From Rhizobium sp. 007 (lineage in GTDB: Bacteria; Pseudomonadota; Alphaproteobacteria; Rhizobiales; Rhizobiaceae), in the NCBI RefSeq assembly GCF_015353075.1, contig NZ_CP064188.1:310001-374000 (forward strand): DNA of 64,000 nt. The letters are read 5' to 3'. Positions 26,232-35,866 of this stretch are shown one piece after another. The notes below the pieces were generated by a model, which was given only the letters and a program-made list of their open reading frames with translations, ran no database searches and was not told where the DNA came from. The first letter of the stretch is position 1; every line of letters begins with the position of its first letter. A program made the position numbers and the translations under genes.

Positions 26232-26422
26232 GGCCGACCCTCGGATTGCAGACGGACGCCTCGAAAATGGATTTTCCCTGTTGGGCAGTGTGCCGACATC
26301 CGGTCGACTGGTGCGGCGCCCTCATCGGGTTCGGGATCGGGAAGTGACTCATCGCCGGGAATACGGTCAGGATCCGGCGGCGGGGCCGGCCGCGGTACAA
26401 TAGGCTCGAAAGGGACTGACAT
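26228..26422 (-). CDS. Small proline-rich hypothetical protein, 64 residues
   Basis: The ATG at 26422 has a very strong AGGAGGAG seven bases upstream. The N-terminal half is proline-rich and acidic (PIVPRPAPPPDPDRIPGDES); the C-terminal part from about residue 40 looks unrelated and could result from a frame change. It overlaps the next small gene by four bases. Proline-rich acidic proteins of this size occur near stress genes in rhizobia, but no function is known. Confidence 0.5.
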   Translation of the reverse strand: MSVPFEPIVPRPAPPPDPDRIPGDESLPDPEPDEGAAPVDRMSAHCPTGKIHFRGVRLQSEGRP

Positions 26423-26981
26423 TGGAACTCCTCCTCAACGACGGCAACGCTGAACCGGCCGGCAAGTTCCGGCGCGCTAACGACGAGGCGTCGAACCTCC
26501 GAGCAGAACGATCCAGATTCTGGATCGTTCGAACCACTTTTTGGACCGGCTCGAGGCGCTCGCACTCCGGCACCCCCTATGTCGGTGGAAGTTTCGGCTC
26601 TTCACCTTCAGCGTATCGATGTGGAGAAACGGAATTTATCCCGAGCCGGATACTATGCCGAGCCAGTTCCCTAGAGCTCGAGATTTCCGATAGGGCGGGA
26701 TGGCAAGCTCGGCATAACAATACCCATTCTGCGGTCGGCCGGATTGCGCCCGCCAACACCGGACATTGAAAATCTCAAGTAGTTGTTCTTTAAAGGGTTC
26801 GGTTGGCTGCAATCGTGGTATTGCCGAAAGCGGACTTTGAAATGGATCGATTGCGGATTGCCTTTCTCGCCCATCGAAGAACGACGATGTTACAAGGATC
26901 GATCGCTATCGCGGCCGGAAAGTAAGCACTGTTGCGGGACGACCTTTCGGGACTGAGCTCAAGCCAAGACGCCGGCATGGA
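26423..26981. other. Gene-free stretch with a hairpin
   Basis: No coding frame here shows a recognisable product or ribosome-binding site. The one clear structure is the perfect hairpin at 26506-26530. The rest holds nothing I can support. Confidence 0.5.
26506..26530. repeat. Perfect 10-bp inverted repeat with 5-base loop
   Basis: GAACGATCCA, loop GATTC, then TGGATCGTTC. No T run follows on either strand, so it is either a non-canonical terminator, a protein site or a small mobile-repeat unit. The same geometry, with the same GAAC...GTTC ends, recurs at 29662-29686. Confidence 0.5.
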
Positions 26982-27523
26982 TCAAACGCGATCCAGGAAC
27001 TGAAGCACTCGAATGGTGAGTAGTGCGGTTGCATGCGCGTCATACGATGGGAGCGAACTGTCGGCGAAGTAGTGCTGATCGCCGGGGTACAGGAAAAGCT
27101 CCGCGTCCTCGACCTTCTCCACGATCTCACGGGCGGCGTCGATGTCGCCCTCGCCGACGAAGATCGGGTCGTTTTCCATGCCGTGAATCTGGACCGCGAC
27201 GCCGTCTGGCCAGGAGAAGAGCAGGGCTCCGCGGGCTCCCGGCCGTGTCTGTGCCAGCTTCTGCGCCGGCAGCACACCGAACGAGAACCCGGCATAGACG
27301 AGCTTGGGAGGCAGCTCGTCGGCGACGCTGACGCCGCGCTCCCGCATGTCGTCGAATCCGATCTCACCGATGTAGCCGAGACCCTCATCGATGCTCTGGA
27401 ACGTGCGTCCGTCGACAGATCCGGCGTATGCACGATGTGACCGCTAGCCCGCAAGTCGTCGGCGAACGCGCGCACACCCGGGGTCAGCCCTTGTGCGTGG
27501 TGGAACAACAAGATCTCGGCCAT
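26982..27523 (-). pseudogene. Dienelactone-hydrolase-family protein, single frameshift
   Basis: An alpha/beta-hydrolase of about 180 residues. The N-terminus from 27523 reads MAEILLFHHAQGLTPGVRAF. After VHTPDL a base is missing near 27415 (the TAC expected before GACGGA reads TC). The rest continues in another frame: GRTFQSIDEGLGYIGEIGFD, then PKLVYAGFSFGVLPAQKLAQ with nucleophile motif GFSFG, and YPGDQHYFADSS with the catalytic His. The serine in place of the cysteine of true dienelactone hydrolases suggests another ester or amide substrate. One base would restore the gene. Confidence 0.75.
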
Positions 27524-28432
27524 ACCGAGCCTCCGGGTGAGATGGTCAGGCGCACGTTCGGCCACCCTACAGCGGCATCGCACTCGCTGGGAAGAGTGCG
27601 GACACGCCACAGAAGTAACGTCGGCGACTCCAGTAACGGCCGCCAAGGTTCGCCTCGAATAAGCGGAACTCTCAGGCCGCGCCCCTGGGCTTCGTGCTTG
27701 AGGCGTAACCCAAGGGATCGAGGGGAAGGTTCGGCTACGCCGGATCGCGAGGCTTTCGCGGTCGCGTTCGCAATGGTTGGTCGGTGGCTTGCAGAGGCCA
27801 GGAACGCGGGGGCTTTGCCATCCAACAATTAAATCGCGCAATGCGCAAATATCCACCGCGAAATCTACGAGGATGCTACTCTACCGGCCGCTTGAACTGC
27901 TCGATCCGCATAGCGCGGCCGAGGGCCTCGGCGAGCGCTTGAGATGAATGCTCGCCACCAATGGCGAGACTAACGGCGGTCGTCATCGCCACACGGCCAC
28001 GGCCAGGATTCCCCCCTGCGCCGCGGTTTCAGCCGTTCGCGGGCGCACGGAGATGATAGGATGCACCGGCCCCTGAGGATATTCGTAGATTGTCGTAGAT
28101 TTTCGCAAGAGAGGATTTTTCTTCTCTGGTCGATCGCAGGGAACCTTCCCTTCCACCGGGCGTTTATTGAAGTCACGCGTTTCGGGCTTCCACAGCTACT
28201 AAAACTGCGTGATCCCAAGTGCCATCGGGTTATCCCCCTGGTACTCATGGCTTGGGCTCGCCTTTGACCTCTCTTAGACGAGTCCTTGCCGCGTGAAGGC
28301 GTTATACCCCGCTTCCGTCGGGTTTTCATTTCATTCAGTAGCGAGCACCTATAATCAGCTCTCGCGCCTCCTGCGCTTATTGTCGCCGCGAGGCCGACAG
28401 GCGACGGTGGCCTTGGCTGCATTGAACGTTAG
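27524..28432. other. About 0.9 kb without a supported gene
   Basis: Neither strand shows a frame with family similarity plus a start signal. A 36-codon minus ORF (27876-27986, MTTAVSLAIGGEHSSQAL) lacks a ribosome-binding site and could be a gene fragment. The 3' part near 28060-28270 is AT-richer than its surroundings. I see no RNA gene or repeat. Confidence 0.5.
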
Positions 28433-29404
28433 TCACTGCACGAGCAGGGACAAAAGCTTTATCTTTGACATCAAGTTGCTAGCAATGAGCGAAGCGATGC
28501 TGACGATGACAATGGTGATTAACACGCGTGGGATGGAAGACGGCACAAACACGGTCTGAACCATCCACAGGAACAAAAGGTGGATACAGTACGATCCGAG
28601 CGTCTTCTCGCCAAGCTTCGCGACGGTGCCCGGCACGTGGCTTTGACAACCAAGAGCAAGGAAAAAAATCCCGACGGCGTAAGGGACGGTCGATATGAAA
28701 TAATCGATGTCACGTGTGGGCGGCACCTGGAAAAAGCGCCACAATAAAAAGCTCTCGAGGCACTGAAGCAGAAATCCGGCCAATGCGATGGCGACAGACT
28801 GCTTTATCGTCAGCGATAGGCCGGACTTGCCGATCCAATAGCCGATCGCGATGAAGATGCAGCCAAAAAACGGTCCGTCGCGGAAGTTCCAGTGTAAAGG
28901 CCCCTCCACATTCAGTTCCACGAAGGGCACTCCCAGGCAGTAGAGCAACATCCCGGCGACGAGTGCTCCTCTTATGCCTGAGACCTTCAGACACAGGGCG
29001 AAGGTAACGGCGCTCACACCCAAAGACGGCAGGAACCAAAGATGGTAAGCGGGAACTCCTTCAACGAGAAGCTGTCGGACGCCCATAATCCCGCTATCGC
29101 CAAAAATTAGTTCATGCGCCAAAAGGTATATGAACAGCCATCCGGCAAACACAGGGAAAAGCCGAGTAAGATAAAGCTTGGCCGTGGAAACCAAGGACAA
29201 GCGTTTCCGGCTGAGAAAATATCCGGCGACAAGAAAGAAATAGGGCACTGCGAAACGTGGAACGAGCAAGAAAAACTCTGTTGCCCGCGGCCCGAGGTAA
29301 AAGCCGCGCGCGTGAACTGCGACAACAGCAACGAAGGAGACGACCCGAAACAGGTCGATGCCCATATGGCGTTTTGGACTCAAAGCATCCGTTGGCAGGC
29401 TCAT
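28433..29404 (-). CDS. Membrane acyltransferase, acyltransferase-3 family
   Basis: A 323-residue, roughly ten-helix membrane protein. The N-terminus MGIDLFRVVSFVAVVAVHAR carries the R...H motif of acyltransferase-3 proteins; HLWFLPSLGVSAVTFAL and YCIHLLFLWMVQTVFVP are further conserved helices. These enzymes move acetyl or other acyl groups onto cell-surface sugars, as OafA or NodX do. The start at 29404 has AAGGAG nine bases upstream. It stands alone, 1.3 kb from the larger adenylation-acyltransferase fusion, with which it may share an acceptor. Confidence 0.85.
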   Translation of the reverse strand: MSLPTDALSPKRHMGIDLFRVVSFVAVVAVHARGFYLGPRATEFFLLVPRFAVPYFFLVAGYFLSRKRLSLVSTAKLYLTRLFPVFAGWLFIYLLAHELIFGDSGIMGVRQLLVEGVPAYHLWFLPSLGVSAVTFALCLKVSGIRGALVAGMLLYCLGVPFVELNVEGPLHWNFRDGPFFGCIFIAIGYWIGKSGLSLTIKQSVAIALAGFLLQCLESFLLWRFFQVPPTRDIDYFISTVPYAVGIFFLALGCQSHVPGTVAKLGEKTLGSYCIHLLFLWMVQTVFVPSSIPRVLITIVIVSIASLIASNLMSKIKLLSLLVQ

Positions 29405-30027
29405 CGGCAGAAGCTCCTTAGAAGCCGATATCGCATCGCCCGCAATCGGCCCGGTATCAAAACATCAAAGTTGCGATCAATTGCAGCGCATTTGCTTGGT
29501 CTCGGTCGGCGCCCCGATGCCGCGGAAAACCTTCAGTTCGCAGGCGCAATAACTACCGGAATGCCGCAGAGGTGTCGAGCGCGGCTACAACGCTGAGGCG
29601 ATCTTTGCAGCGCAGGCGGCTTTGGTGCCGGTTGATGAAAATTAAGGCGCCGGAGGACTAGGAACATCCGACCGCCTCGGATGTTCGGCGGAATGGATCG
29701 TGCGGCCAATCTCTCCTGTAACCGTGCTTTAGCCCCTGCACGTGGCCGTGCGGTCCGCCTCAATTCTTCGCGCATCGGTATGTTGGTGTACAGAAACCAT
29801 GATCCCTATCAGGCATTCATCTTTTGAATGTCTTCCGACGGTCCTCTTCGTCGCCAACAACTTCCTGCAGCATTATCGTCCGGTGACACGGTCACCGTGC
29901 AAGCCCGTTGGAATGGAAGTGCCGGAAATCTGTGCATAATATTGATTTGTACACCGTATCCGTCCTGCGCCATAAGGCGACAGGGGTGGCTATTGCCAAG
30001 AAGTGCGGTTCATCGAATGAGAGCAAA
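29405..30027. other. Intergenic region with hairpin; no supported gene
   Basis: Between the acyltransferase and the kinase-like gene I find no frame with recognisable protein similarity. The perfect hairpin at 29662-29686 stands out. The kinase-like frame extends upstream to 29908, but that part shows no conserved sequence. Confidence 0.5.
29662..29686. repeat. Perfect 10-bp inverted repeat with 5-base loop (second case)
   Basis: GAACATCCGA, loop CCGCC, then TCGGATGTTC. Arm length, loop length and terminal GAAC/GTTC match the hairpin at 26506, while the inner bases differ. No T run follows. Shared geometry in two gene-free stretches suggests a class of structured intergenic element. Confidence 0.5.
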
Positions 30028-30558
30028 ATGGGCGTCAAGAACTATTTGATCGAAGGCGTTTCCGGGACTGGCAAGACCTCAGTCGCCACTGAACTGCAGC
30101 AGCGCGGTTACCACGCCATCCACGGTGACCGTGAGTTGGCTTATCAAGGCGATCCCCAGACGGGTAAACCGCTGGATCGCTCTGCGCATAGGCAGAACAG
30201 TCTGGATGTGGCCTTTTGGCACGAGCACCACCTTTGGGATGTCGACAAAGTCAAATCCCTGGTGGCCGATCGAAGCCACCCGATTTCCTTCTTCTGCGGC
30301 GGCTCAAGGAATTTCCATCACTTTATTGATTTGTTTGACGGGGTTTTCGTTCTCGACGTCGATTTGGACACGTTGAAGAGGCGGCTTGCCAGCAGACCTG
30401 AAGACGAGTTTGGCGGAAAACCAGCCGAACGAGAAGTGGTTGTGCGACTGCATGCAACGAAAGAAGACAATCCCAAGAACGCGACGACCATTGACGCCAC
30501 TGCGCCGCTCACCTCCGTCGTCGACGATATTCTATCGAAATGCCGAGAGGCCGACTAA
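30028..30558 (+). CDS. P-loop nucleotide kinase-like protein (AAA_18 type)
   Basis: A 176-residue protein. NYLIEGVSGTGKTSVATELQ is a Walker A/P-loop, and DGVFVLDVDLDTLKRRLASR resembles the lid region of small-molecule kinases. It probably phosphorylates a nucleoside, sugar or antibiotic-like compound; the substrate is unreadable. I chose the ATG at 30028, just before the P-loop strand, as is usual in the family. The ribosome-binding site (GAGAG) is weak. Confidence 0.75.
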   Translation: MGVKNYLIEGVSGTGKTSVATELQQRGYHAIHGDRELAYQGDPQTGKPLDRSAHRQNSLDVAFWHEHHLWDVDKVKSLVADRSHPISFFCGGSRNFHHFIDLFDGVFVLDVDLDTLKRRLASRPEDEFGGKPAEREVVVRLHATKEDNPKNATTIDATAPLTSVVDDILSKCREAD

Positions 30559-30713
30559 GGGCCGGCGCGCCGTAGTCTAGTTCGATCGCGTGGCTGGCGG
30601 ATGTCAGCTTTGGTATAAGCGGTCGGCCCACAATGACCTTTACGCGATTGTCACGGACAAATCGCTTGCGGCAGCGCTGCGTCAAGATGAGCTTGGCTAA
30701 AGCCAGTCGGAAG

Positions 30714-33311
30714 CTAGGCGGAACGCAACTCCGTCCGGCGCTCGATCGAGTATCTGCTGAGCAGGTTGCGAAGCCCCGCCACCGCGTAGTTGGCAGCGAT
30801 ACCGGCCACGACGCCGCCTGCGATCGCCATGAGATGAAAGGCCGCAACAGGTAGAATGCCTGCCGCAGGTGCCATCAGCAATTCCGGGACAAAACGGTGC
30901 AACAGGTAGATCGGAAAGGCTGATGTGGCAATCAATGTCACGAGCCGTCCCGTATCCGCCGGTAATCGAATGCGCGGCATATAAACAAGAGCAAGAAGCG
31001 CTGCAAAGATCGTCAAATACTTGACCGTCGTTCCGATCCAGACGGTCTCCCAGAAGGCGAGATAGCCTAGGACTAGGGCAACTAACGCTGTCAAAACCAG
31101 CTTCTTTGCCGGGCTGTCGGCGAAGCCCGCGCACCAGCCGAAAACACAGAGGTGGAAGACCCAATAGATTGCGAAGATCTGACGTCCACCGATTTCAATG
31201 AACAGCGGCAGCGAAAAGCGCGCCACAATGGCAAAACCCAATAGCCCGATTGAGAAAGTGAAAGGTCGCGTCTGCGCGAACCTGCGCACAGCCGGTATGG
31301 CGAAGAGAAGCGCGAAGGCAATAAGCGCCTGCACATAGGCTTCGATGAACCAGTAAAGATAGGGGATCATCTCGTGGCGCTCCGGTTCGGCGTAACCGAA
31401 ATTGCCGGTCAGCGTGATCGAAGCCCAGGGAATTGTCTGCCAGATAACTGCATAAGCGGCGACGATCAGGAAATATGGGATCAGGACATTGATTGCGGGT
31501 CTCAGCGCCAGGCTAAGCCGGCCGGCAAGCAAATGGGTCGATTGAAAGCGCGCCAGGCTAAAGCCGACCAGCAGCATCATTACGCCGGAGCCGCCGGGAA
31601 CAGGCCAGAGCGTCTCATGCTGAATGACCACCAGCAGGATCGCAATTGCTCTCAGCACCAAGTGGGTCGGCAACCCCCTTGCTCCGTCGCGCTTCGACGA
31701 AAACACCGCCGGATGGTGCGTGCCGAGCTCGGCGATTGTCATGCGTTCCCAGCCGTCAGGAACATCGACGCCGAGCTGTTCGAGTTCCATGACCAACTGC
31801 AGGAAACGGAGTGAATCTCCGCCGAGTGAAACGAAGCTGTCCTTGCGACTGACGGCGAGCGGATAGAATACACGGGCATAAGCATCAAGCACATTGCCAG
31901 ACACCACGCGGGGTTCCGCCCGCCTTTTCCGCGTCTCGTCCTGGAGGCAGGCATAGTCAATCTTGCCCGAAGCCAGCCTTGGAAAACTGTCGCGAGCTGT
32001 CGCGGAAATCAGATTGGCCGGCAGGCGGCTGGCCTGCGCGAGGATGCGTTGTGCTCTTTCCACAGAGTCCGCACCGATCACGTAGGCCTGCAGCCCCGCA
32101 TCGTCGCCGATTACCGCGGCCGCAATGCCCTCGCGCAGCAGCGCCTGTTCCATGATGTCGAAGCCGATCCTGAGGCCAGCAATCTTGGCAAAACGGTTCT
32201 TTCGCCCGACAATACGGAAGAAGCCATGTTCGTCTTGCACGGCGATGTCGCCAGTATTCAGCGCTTCGATCTCGGCGCCGCGCGAAAGGTCGCTGCGCTG
32301 CATCCCGTAGCCCATCATCACGTTCGGCCCCCGATAGACGAGTTCTCCGGCCGTGCCTGATTGGGTAATTGGCGCTCCTTCGTCATCGACGAGCGTGAGG
32401 CTACCCCCGGGTATGGCAGTCCCGATGCGCTCCTCCTTGTCGGATACGCTTTCCGGTGGAACGAAAGCGATGCGTGCCGTCGCCTCGGTTTGGCCATACA
32501 TGACGAAGAAGCGACCGCCTTTCGTACGCATATGGTCACGGTAAAGGCGGATCAGATCGGCGTTGAGCTTGCCGCCTGCTACGGTCATGACACGCAGTGC
32601 CTTGCTCTGTGAGGTGCGGAAATTCGACCTTTCCAGGAGTTCATAGGAATAGGGTACGCCGGAGAGATTTGTGCAGCCGCTCTCGTCGATGATGCGGGCG
32701 AAGTCGCCGTCCATTACAGAAATGCCGGGAAAGAAAACGCTGCCGCCCGCAATTAGATGGGAATTCAGAACCGACAGTCCGTAAGAATAGTGGAGGGGCA
32801 GGACCAACGCGGCACGGTCGGTGGATGAGAGTTCGAGGTAGGCCGCGATCGAACGCGAATTGGCGTCGAGATTGGCATAGGAAAGACGCACTGCTTTGGC
32901 AGCGCCCGAACTGCCTGATGTCATGAGCAGCAGGGCGAGATCAGGGTGGATCGCCTGACTGCCTTTTCCAGGCCGGACCTCCTCGGTCAGACGCCAGTGG
33001 TCATCAGTTGGACGGAAGATGAAATCCGGTTGGAAGGCGTTAAGAAAATCATCCCACAGCCTCTCATCACAGGGTGGCAGCATGGCGACCGCGTGTCCCG
33101 CCCGCAGTGCTGCGAGATAGGCGACGATCGCATGCTCCGAGGCTTCGGCAGCAATCGCCACGAGCCGCTTTTGTCCCTGTCCCAACCGGTTTGCGAAACG
33201 GAGCGTTTGCTCATCGAGTTCCGCGTAGGAAAGGGCCCGTCCGCTGCCGAAAAGAAGCGCCGTGCGATCTTCTCTGCGAGCGATTACGGAAACAATGTCG
33301 GTCAGGGGCAT
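30714..33311 (-). CDS. Fusion: adenylation domain - carrier domain - membrane acyltransferase
   Basis: An 865-residue protein in three parts. Residues 1-460 are an acyl/aminoacyl-adenylating domain: TSGSSGAAK (131-139), YGQTE (272-276), TGD (353-355) and catalytic Lys in LASGKID (450). Residues 465-535 form a carrier domain with GGDS, whose Ser500 would take phosphopantetheine. Residues 548-850 are multi-helix acyltransferase-3-like membrane sequence beginning HLVLRAIAILLVVIQHETLW. The logic resembles DltA-DltC-DltB: activate an acid, hold it as a thioester, pass it across the membrane to a surface acceptor. All motifs are intact. No clear ribosome-binding site precedes the ATG. Confidence 0.85.
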   Translation of the reverse strand: MPLTDIVSVIARREDRTALLFGSGRALSYAELDEQTLRFANRLGQGQKRLVAIAAEASEHAIVAYLAALRAGHAVAMLPPCDERLWDDFLNAFQPDFIFRPTDDHWRLTEEVRPGKGSQAIHPDLALLLMTSGSSGAAKAVRLSYANLDANSRSIAAYLELSSTDRAALVLPLHYSYGLSVLNSHLIAGGSVFFPGISVMDGDFARIIDESGCTNLSGVPYSYELLERSNFRTSQSKALRVMTVAGGKLNADLIRLYRDHMRTKGGRFFVMYGQTEATARIAFVPPESVSDKEERIGTAIPGGSLTLVDDEGAPITQSGTAGELVYRGPNVMMGYGMQRSDLSRGAEIEALNTGDIAVQDEHGFFRIVGRKNRFAKIAGLRIGFDIMEQALLREGIAAAVIGDDAGLQAYVIGADSVERAQRILAQASRLPANLISATARDSFPRLASGKIDYACLQDETRKRRAEPRVVSGNVLDAYARVFYPLAVSRKDSFVSLGGDSLRFLQLVMELEQLGVDVPDGWERMTIAELGTHHPAVFSSKRDGARGLPTHLVLRAIAILLVVIQHETLWPVPGGSGVMMLLVGFSLARFQSTHLLAGRLSLALRPAINVLIPYFLIVAAYAVIWQTIPWASITLTGNFGYAEPERHEMIPYLYWFIEAYVQALIAFALLFAIPAVRRFAQTRPFTFSIGLLGFAIVARFSLPLFIEIGGRQIFAIYWVFHLCVFGWCAGFADSPAKKLVLTALVALVLGYLAFWETVWIGTTVKYLTIFAALLALVYMPRIRLPADTGRLVTLIATSAFPIYLLHRFVPELLMAPAAGILPVAAFHLMAIAGGVVAGIAANYAVAGLRNLLSRYSIERRTELRSA

Positions 33312-33741
33312 GATTACGTTTCGATTATGAGGCTAGAACGCAAGCGCCTATATTCCTTGAGTATCGAGTCAACTAATCCGGTAAGCCGTACACTACGCAA
33401 TTGCAGCATCGGGGCCCTGAAGGGCTGCCAATATATTGCGGAAAACGGATATGAGCTGCGGAATACGGAGGCTTCACGGTTGCGCTGGCCATGGTACGCA
33501 AGCTCCATCGTCTATTGCCGCGAGCCGCATGACGGTCGTGCTCGGTGCCGGAATGCTCGGCATCTGTGACCGTCTCCAGCCGAAGGGGATCTTGAGCAGC
33601 TGTCAGTCGACTGCGCGTCGATTGGCGAAACGCAGCAACGTCACCTGCCAGGCGCGGGATGGGCAAGAAATGGGTGAATGGTCACGCTACCGCGATGCCG
33701 TCGACGAGGTGTGGGGGGCGGTCGCAAGTGAGCAAAGCCGC
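33312..33741. other. Gene-free stretch upstream of the fusion gene
   Basis: A plus-strand frame at 33529-33747 begins MTVVLGAGMLGIC, like the dinucleotide-binding start of an FAD oxidoreductase, but then loses all similarity. It may be a truncated relic. Nothing else is supported in these 430 bp, and I found no good promoter hexamers for the fusion gene. Confidence 0.4.
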
Positions 33742-34140
33742 TTATGAGCGCTCTCGATGGAAGGGCTGGGCCTCGGGTTGGTGGCAAACCATTTCAATGT
33801 TGTGCCCGTCCGGCCCAATAACGAAAGCTGCATAGTAGTTGGCGTGGTAGTGCGGGCGCAGACCAGGCGCACCATTGTCTTTGCCACCCGCCTCCAGAGC
33901 CGCGCGATAGAAAGCTTCGACTTGCTGGCGATTATCGGCAATGAATGCCAAGTGAAGATGCGCCGGCGTTTCCTCGGTTTTGAATATGCACAATGAAGCC
34001 TTTCCCTTTGAGCTGAGCTCGACACCGTAGGTCGGCGGTCCTTCCGAGACAACCGCAACGCCGAGCGGTTCAAGTGCCTTGAGGAAGAACGCTTTGCTCG
34101 CCGCATAGTCGGTGGCTCCGAATTTAACGTGGTCGAACAT
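33742..34140 (-). CDS. VOC-family (glyoxalase-like) protein
   Basis: A 132-residue single-domain VOC protein. MFDHVKFGATDYAASKAFFL is the N-terminal module; HYHANYYAAFVIGPDGHNIE, with the metal-site glutamate, is the C-terminal one. Relatives include lactoylglutathione-lyase-like proteins with unassigned substrates. AGGAGGA lies five bases before the ATG at 34140, fixing the start. It stands alone. Confidence 0.88.
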   Translation of the reverse strand: MFDHVKFGATDYAASKAFFLKALEPLGVAVVSEGPPTYGVELSSKGKASLCIFKTEETPAHLHLAFIADNRQQVEAFYRAALEAGGKDNGAPGLRPHYHANYYAAFVIGPDGHNIEMVCHQPEAQPFHRERS

Positions 34141-34490
34141 GAGTCCTCCTGAAGTGTGTGAGCCTGACTGACAAACGCGCAATCGGAGCGCCATGCTCCG
34201 CGCGTTGCAATGTCTGCTTGCGCGGCAAGCGGTCCTTCGCGGCCGCTTTGCTTCTCGGACTTCAATGCCATGCGTCAGCCATTCATGGCAAGGAACAGAG
34301 GTGCGGGATCAGGGCAGCGCCCCTTTGGCTATCTACGGCATAACGCCGGTGTCGACTAAGTCCTCCCTCTAAAATTTTGGTCGTGTCTGGGTGGGTGTGA
34401 CGGGTTGCGATGTTGAGCGATCCGGCAACACATGACGTCCTTGAGACGATCGCATCAACCCTTTCCCGTCATCTGAGACATTAGTTACCC
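34141..34490. other. 350 bp without a supported feature
   Basis: Reading both strands I find no gene with a start signal, no tRNA-like fold and no strong hairpin. Promoter sequences for the VOC gene should lie at the left end but are not recognisable. Confidence 0.4.
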
Positions 34491-35351
34491 TCAAGAGACC
34501 CGCGATCCTACCAGTTCAGAAATGTAGGTCTGGAGACTGATTGATCCTCGCGACGGAGATTGGGGCAGTTCGAGACGATCCACCGTCGCGGCCGTCATCC
34601 TGGCATAGGCTCGCGCGGCGGTCTCTGAAAAGCCCATCCCCCGGAAACTCGTCTCCCAGTCCGCTCGCTCGATCGTTTTTGCGGTGACGGCATGACCGAG
34701 AGCGTTGGCGAAGGCGATCGCTATGTCGTCGAACGAATACCGCTCCGGTCCTTCGACATATCGAATGCCGGTGTCATCGAGGCCGGTTGTCAGACGCCTG
34801 GCGGCGGCGGCACCTAGGTCGCAAGGCGCGACCATCGGGATCTTGAGGTCGGGCGGAAACATCGTCGTGATCGTGCCGTCCCGGGCGCCGTCGAGAAGCA
34901 TGTCGAGATTGGTGAAATAATACGCGCCTCGATTGATTGCCATCGGACTTTTGGAGGAGCCGACACTTGTTTCGAAGTTCCAGAGCACGGAAAGATCGCC
35001 GATCGCGTCGCCGGGCTGTGCACCGTAGGTGGACTCGACAAGAACCTTCTCCAGACCCGATCCCTCGACGGCTTCGGCGATACTTGCCGCGGTGCGATTT
35101 TCCTCGGCATCGGTGTCCATATCGATGCGCGCCGGGGGATTGAGAAGAAATGCGCGACGACCACGGCGAAACACAGCGCGAAGTCCTAGCGTATCGCCTA
35201 CGTCAATCACGGCGATCTGCGCGCCTTTTGACTTCAGAGAGGCCGCCTTTGCGGTGTCCCGCATGACGGCGGTAACCTCATGCCCTTCGTTCAAAAGGGT
35301 TTCGGCAACGACCGATCCGATGTGACCTGTTGCGCCCAGAACAACGAACAT
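34491..35351 (-). CDS. NmrA/NAD(P)H-binding oxidoreductase-like protein
   Basis: A 286-residue Rossmann protein. MFVVLGATGHIGSVVAETLL is the GxxGxxG NAD(P)-binding motif, VESTYGAQPGDAIGDLSVLW lies where NmrA proteins carry their altered catalytic region, and PMVAPCDLGAAAARRLTTGL the conserved core. Such proteins sense redox cofactors or act as quinone reductases. GGAGG precedes the ATG at 35351. It lies 46 bp downstream of a YCII-domain gene on the same strand, probably in one operon. Confidence 0.85.
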   Translation of the reverse strand: MFVVLGATGHIGSVVAETLLNEGHEVTAVMRDTAKAASLKSKGAQIAVIDVGDTLGLRAVFRRGRRAFLLNPPARIDMDTDAEENRTAASIAEAVEGSGLEKVLVESTYGAQPGDAIGDLSVLWNFETSVGSSKSPMAINRGAYYFTNLDMLLDGARDGTITTMFPPDLKIPMVAPCDLGAAAARRLTTGLDDTGIRYVEGPERYSFDDIAIAFANALGHAVTAKTIERADWETSFRGMGFSETAARAYARMTAATVDRLELPQSPSRGSISLQTYISELVGSRVS

Positions 35352-35397
35352 TCTTCCCGCCTCCCAAGAGCGATGTGCGGTCAACTTGATCCGCGGC

Positions 35398-35730
35398 TTA
35401 CTTCGGTTGCTCCAACGGCCATACTTCCACGACCCCTTGCGCGACAGCGCAGGGCGTCCACGAAACCTTGTCGATTGCGTCTTGAAGGCTGTCCGCTTCG
35501 ATGATTGCAAAGCCGGCGAGTGGGAGGGGCGATTGCAGAAACGGCCCTTGGGTGGTTTCGATTTTCGCGCCATCGTGGTTTCGGACCTGAACCGGGGAGC
35601 CGGCGATCCCCATCAGGACCCCTCTGTCCTGAAGTTCCTTGTCATGGGCGTGAGCCTTGTCGCGGACAGCCGGTTCAGTGCGGTCATATCCCGCTTGATC
35701 GCCATATCCGATGGTGATGAATCTGGGCAT
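35398..35730 (-). CDS. YCII/DGPF-domain protein
   Basis: A 110-residue protein. KAHAHDKELQDRGVLMGIAG and TTQGPFLQSPLPLAGFAIIE, with DSLQDAIDKV, match the YCII-related (DGPF) family, small ferredoxin-fold proteins often next to sigma factors or oxidoreductases. AGGAGG before the ATG at 35730 fixes the start. It is followed by the NmrA-like gene. Its reaction is unknown. Confidence 0.85.
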   Translation of the reverse strand: MPRFITIGYGDQAGYDRTEPAVRDKAHAHDKELQDRGVLMGIAGSPVQVRNHDGAKIETTQGPFLQSPLPLAGFAIIEADSLQDAIDKVSWTPCAVAQGVVEVWPLEQPK

Positions 35731-35866
35731 GCGGATATCCTCCTGGATCGTGGATGCCAGGTAAAGACGGCACGCTCGGCGATGTTCCGCAGACCGATCA
35801 CGCACCGCTCCCCTCAAAGCTGCACCGGTCTACTCTGGCGGGAGTCATCAAGCGCTGGTTCAGCCA

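Noticed and set aside
30714..33311. Full non-ribosomal peptide synthetase cluster
   Set aside because: Only one adenylation and one carrier domain occur; no condensation or thioesterase domain or further modules are nearby.
33529..33747. ORF starting like an FAD oxidoreductase (MTVVLGAGMLGIC)
   Set aside because: Similarity ends after about 13 residues and the rest matches nothing; not enough for a gene call.
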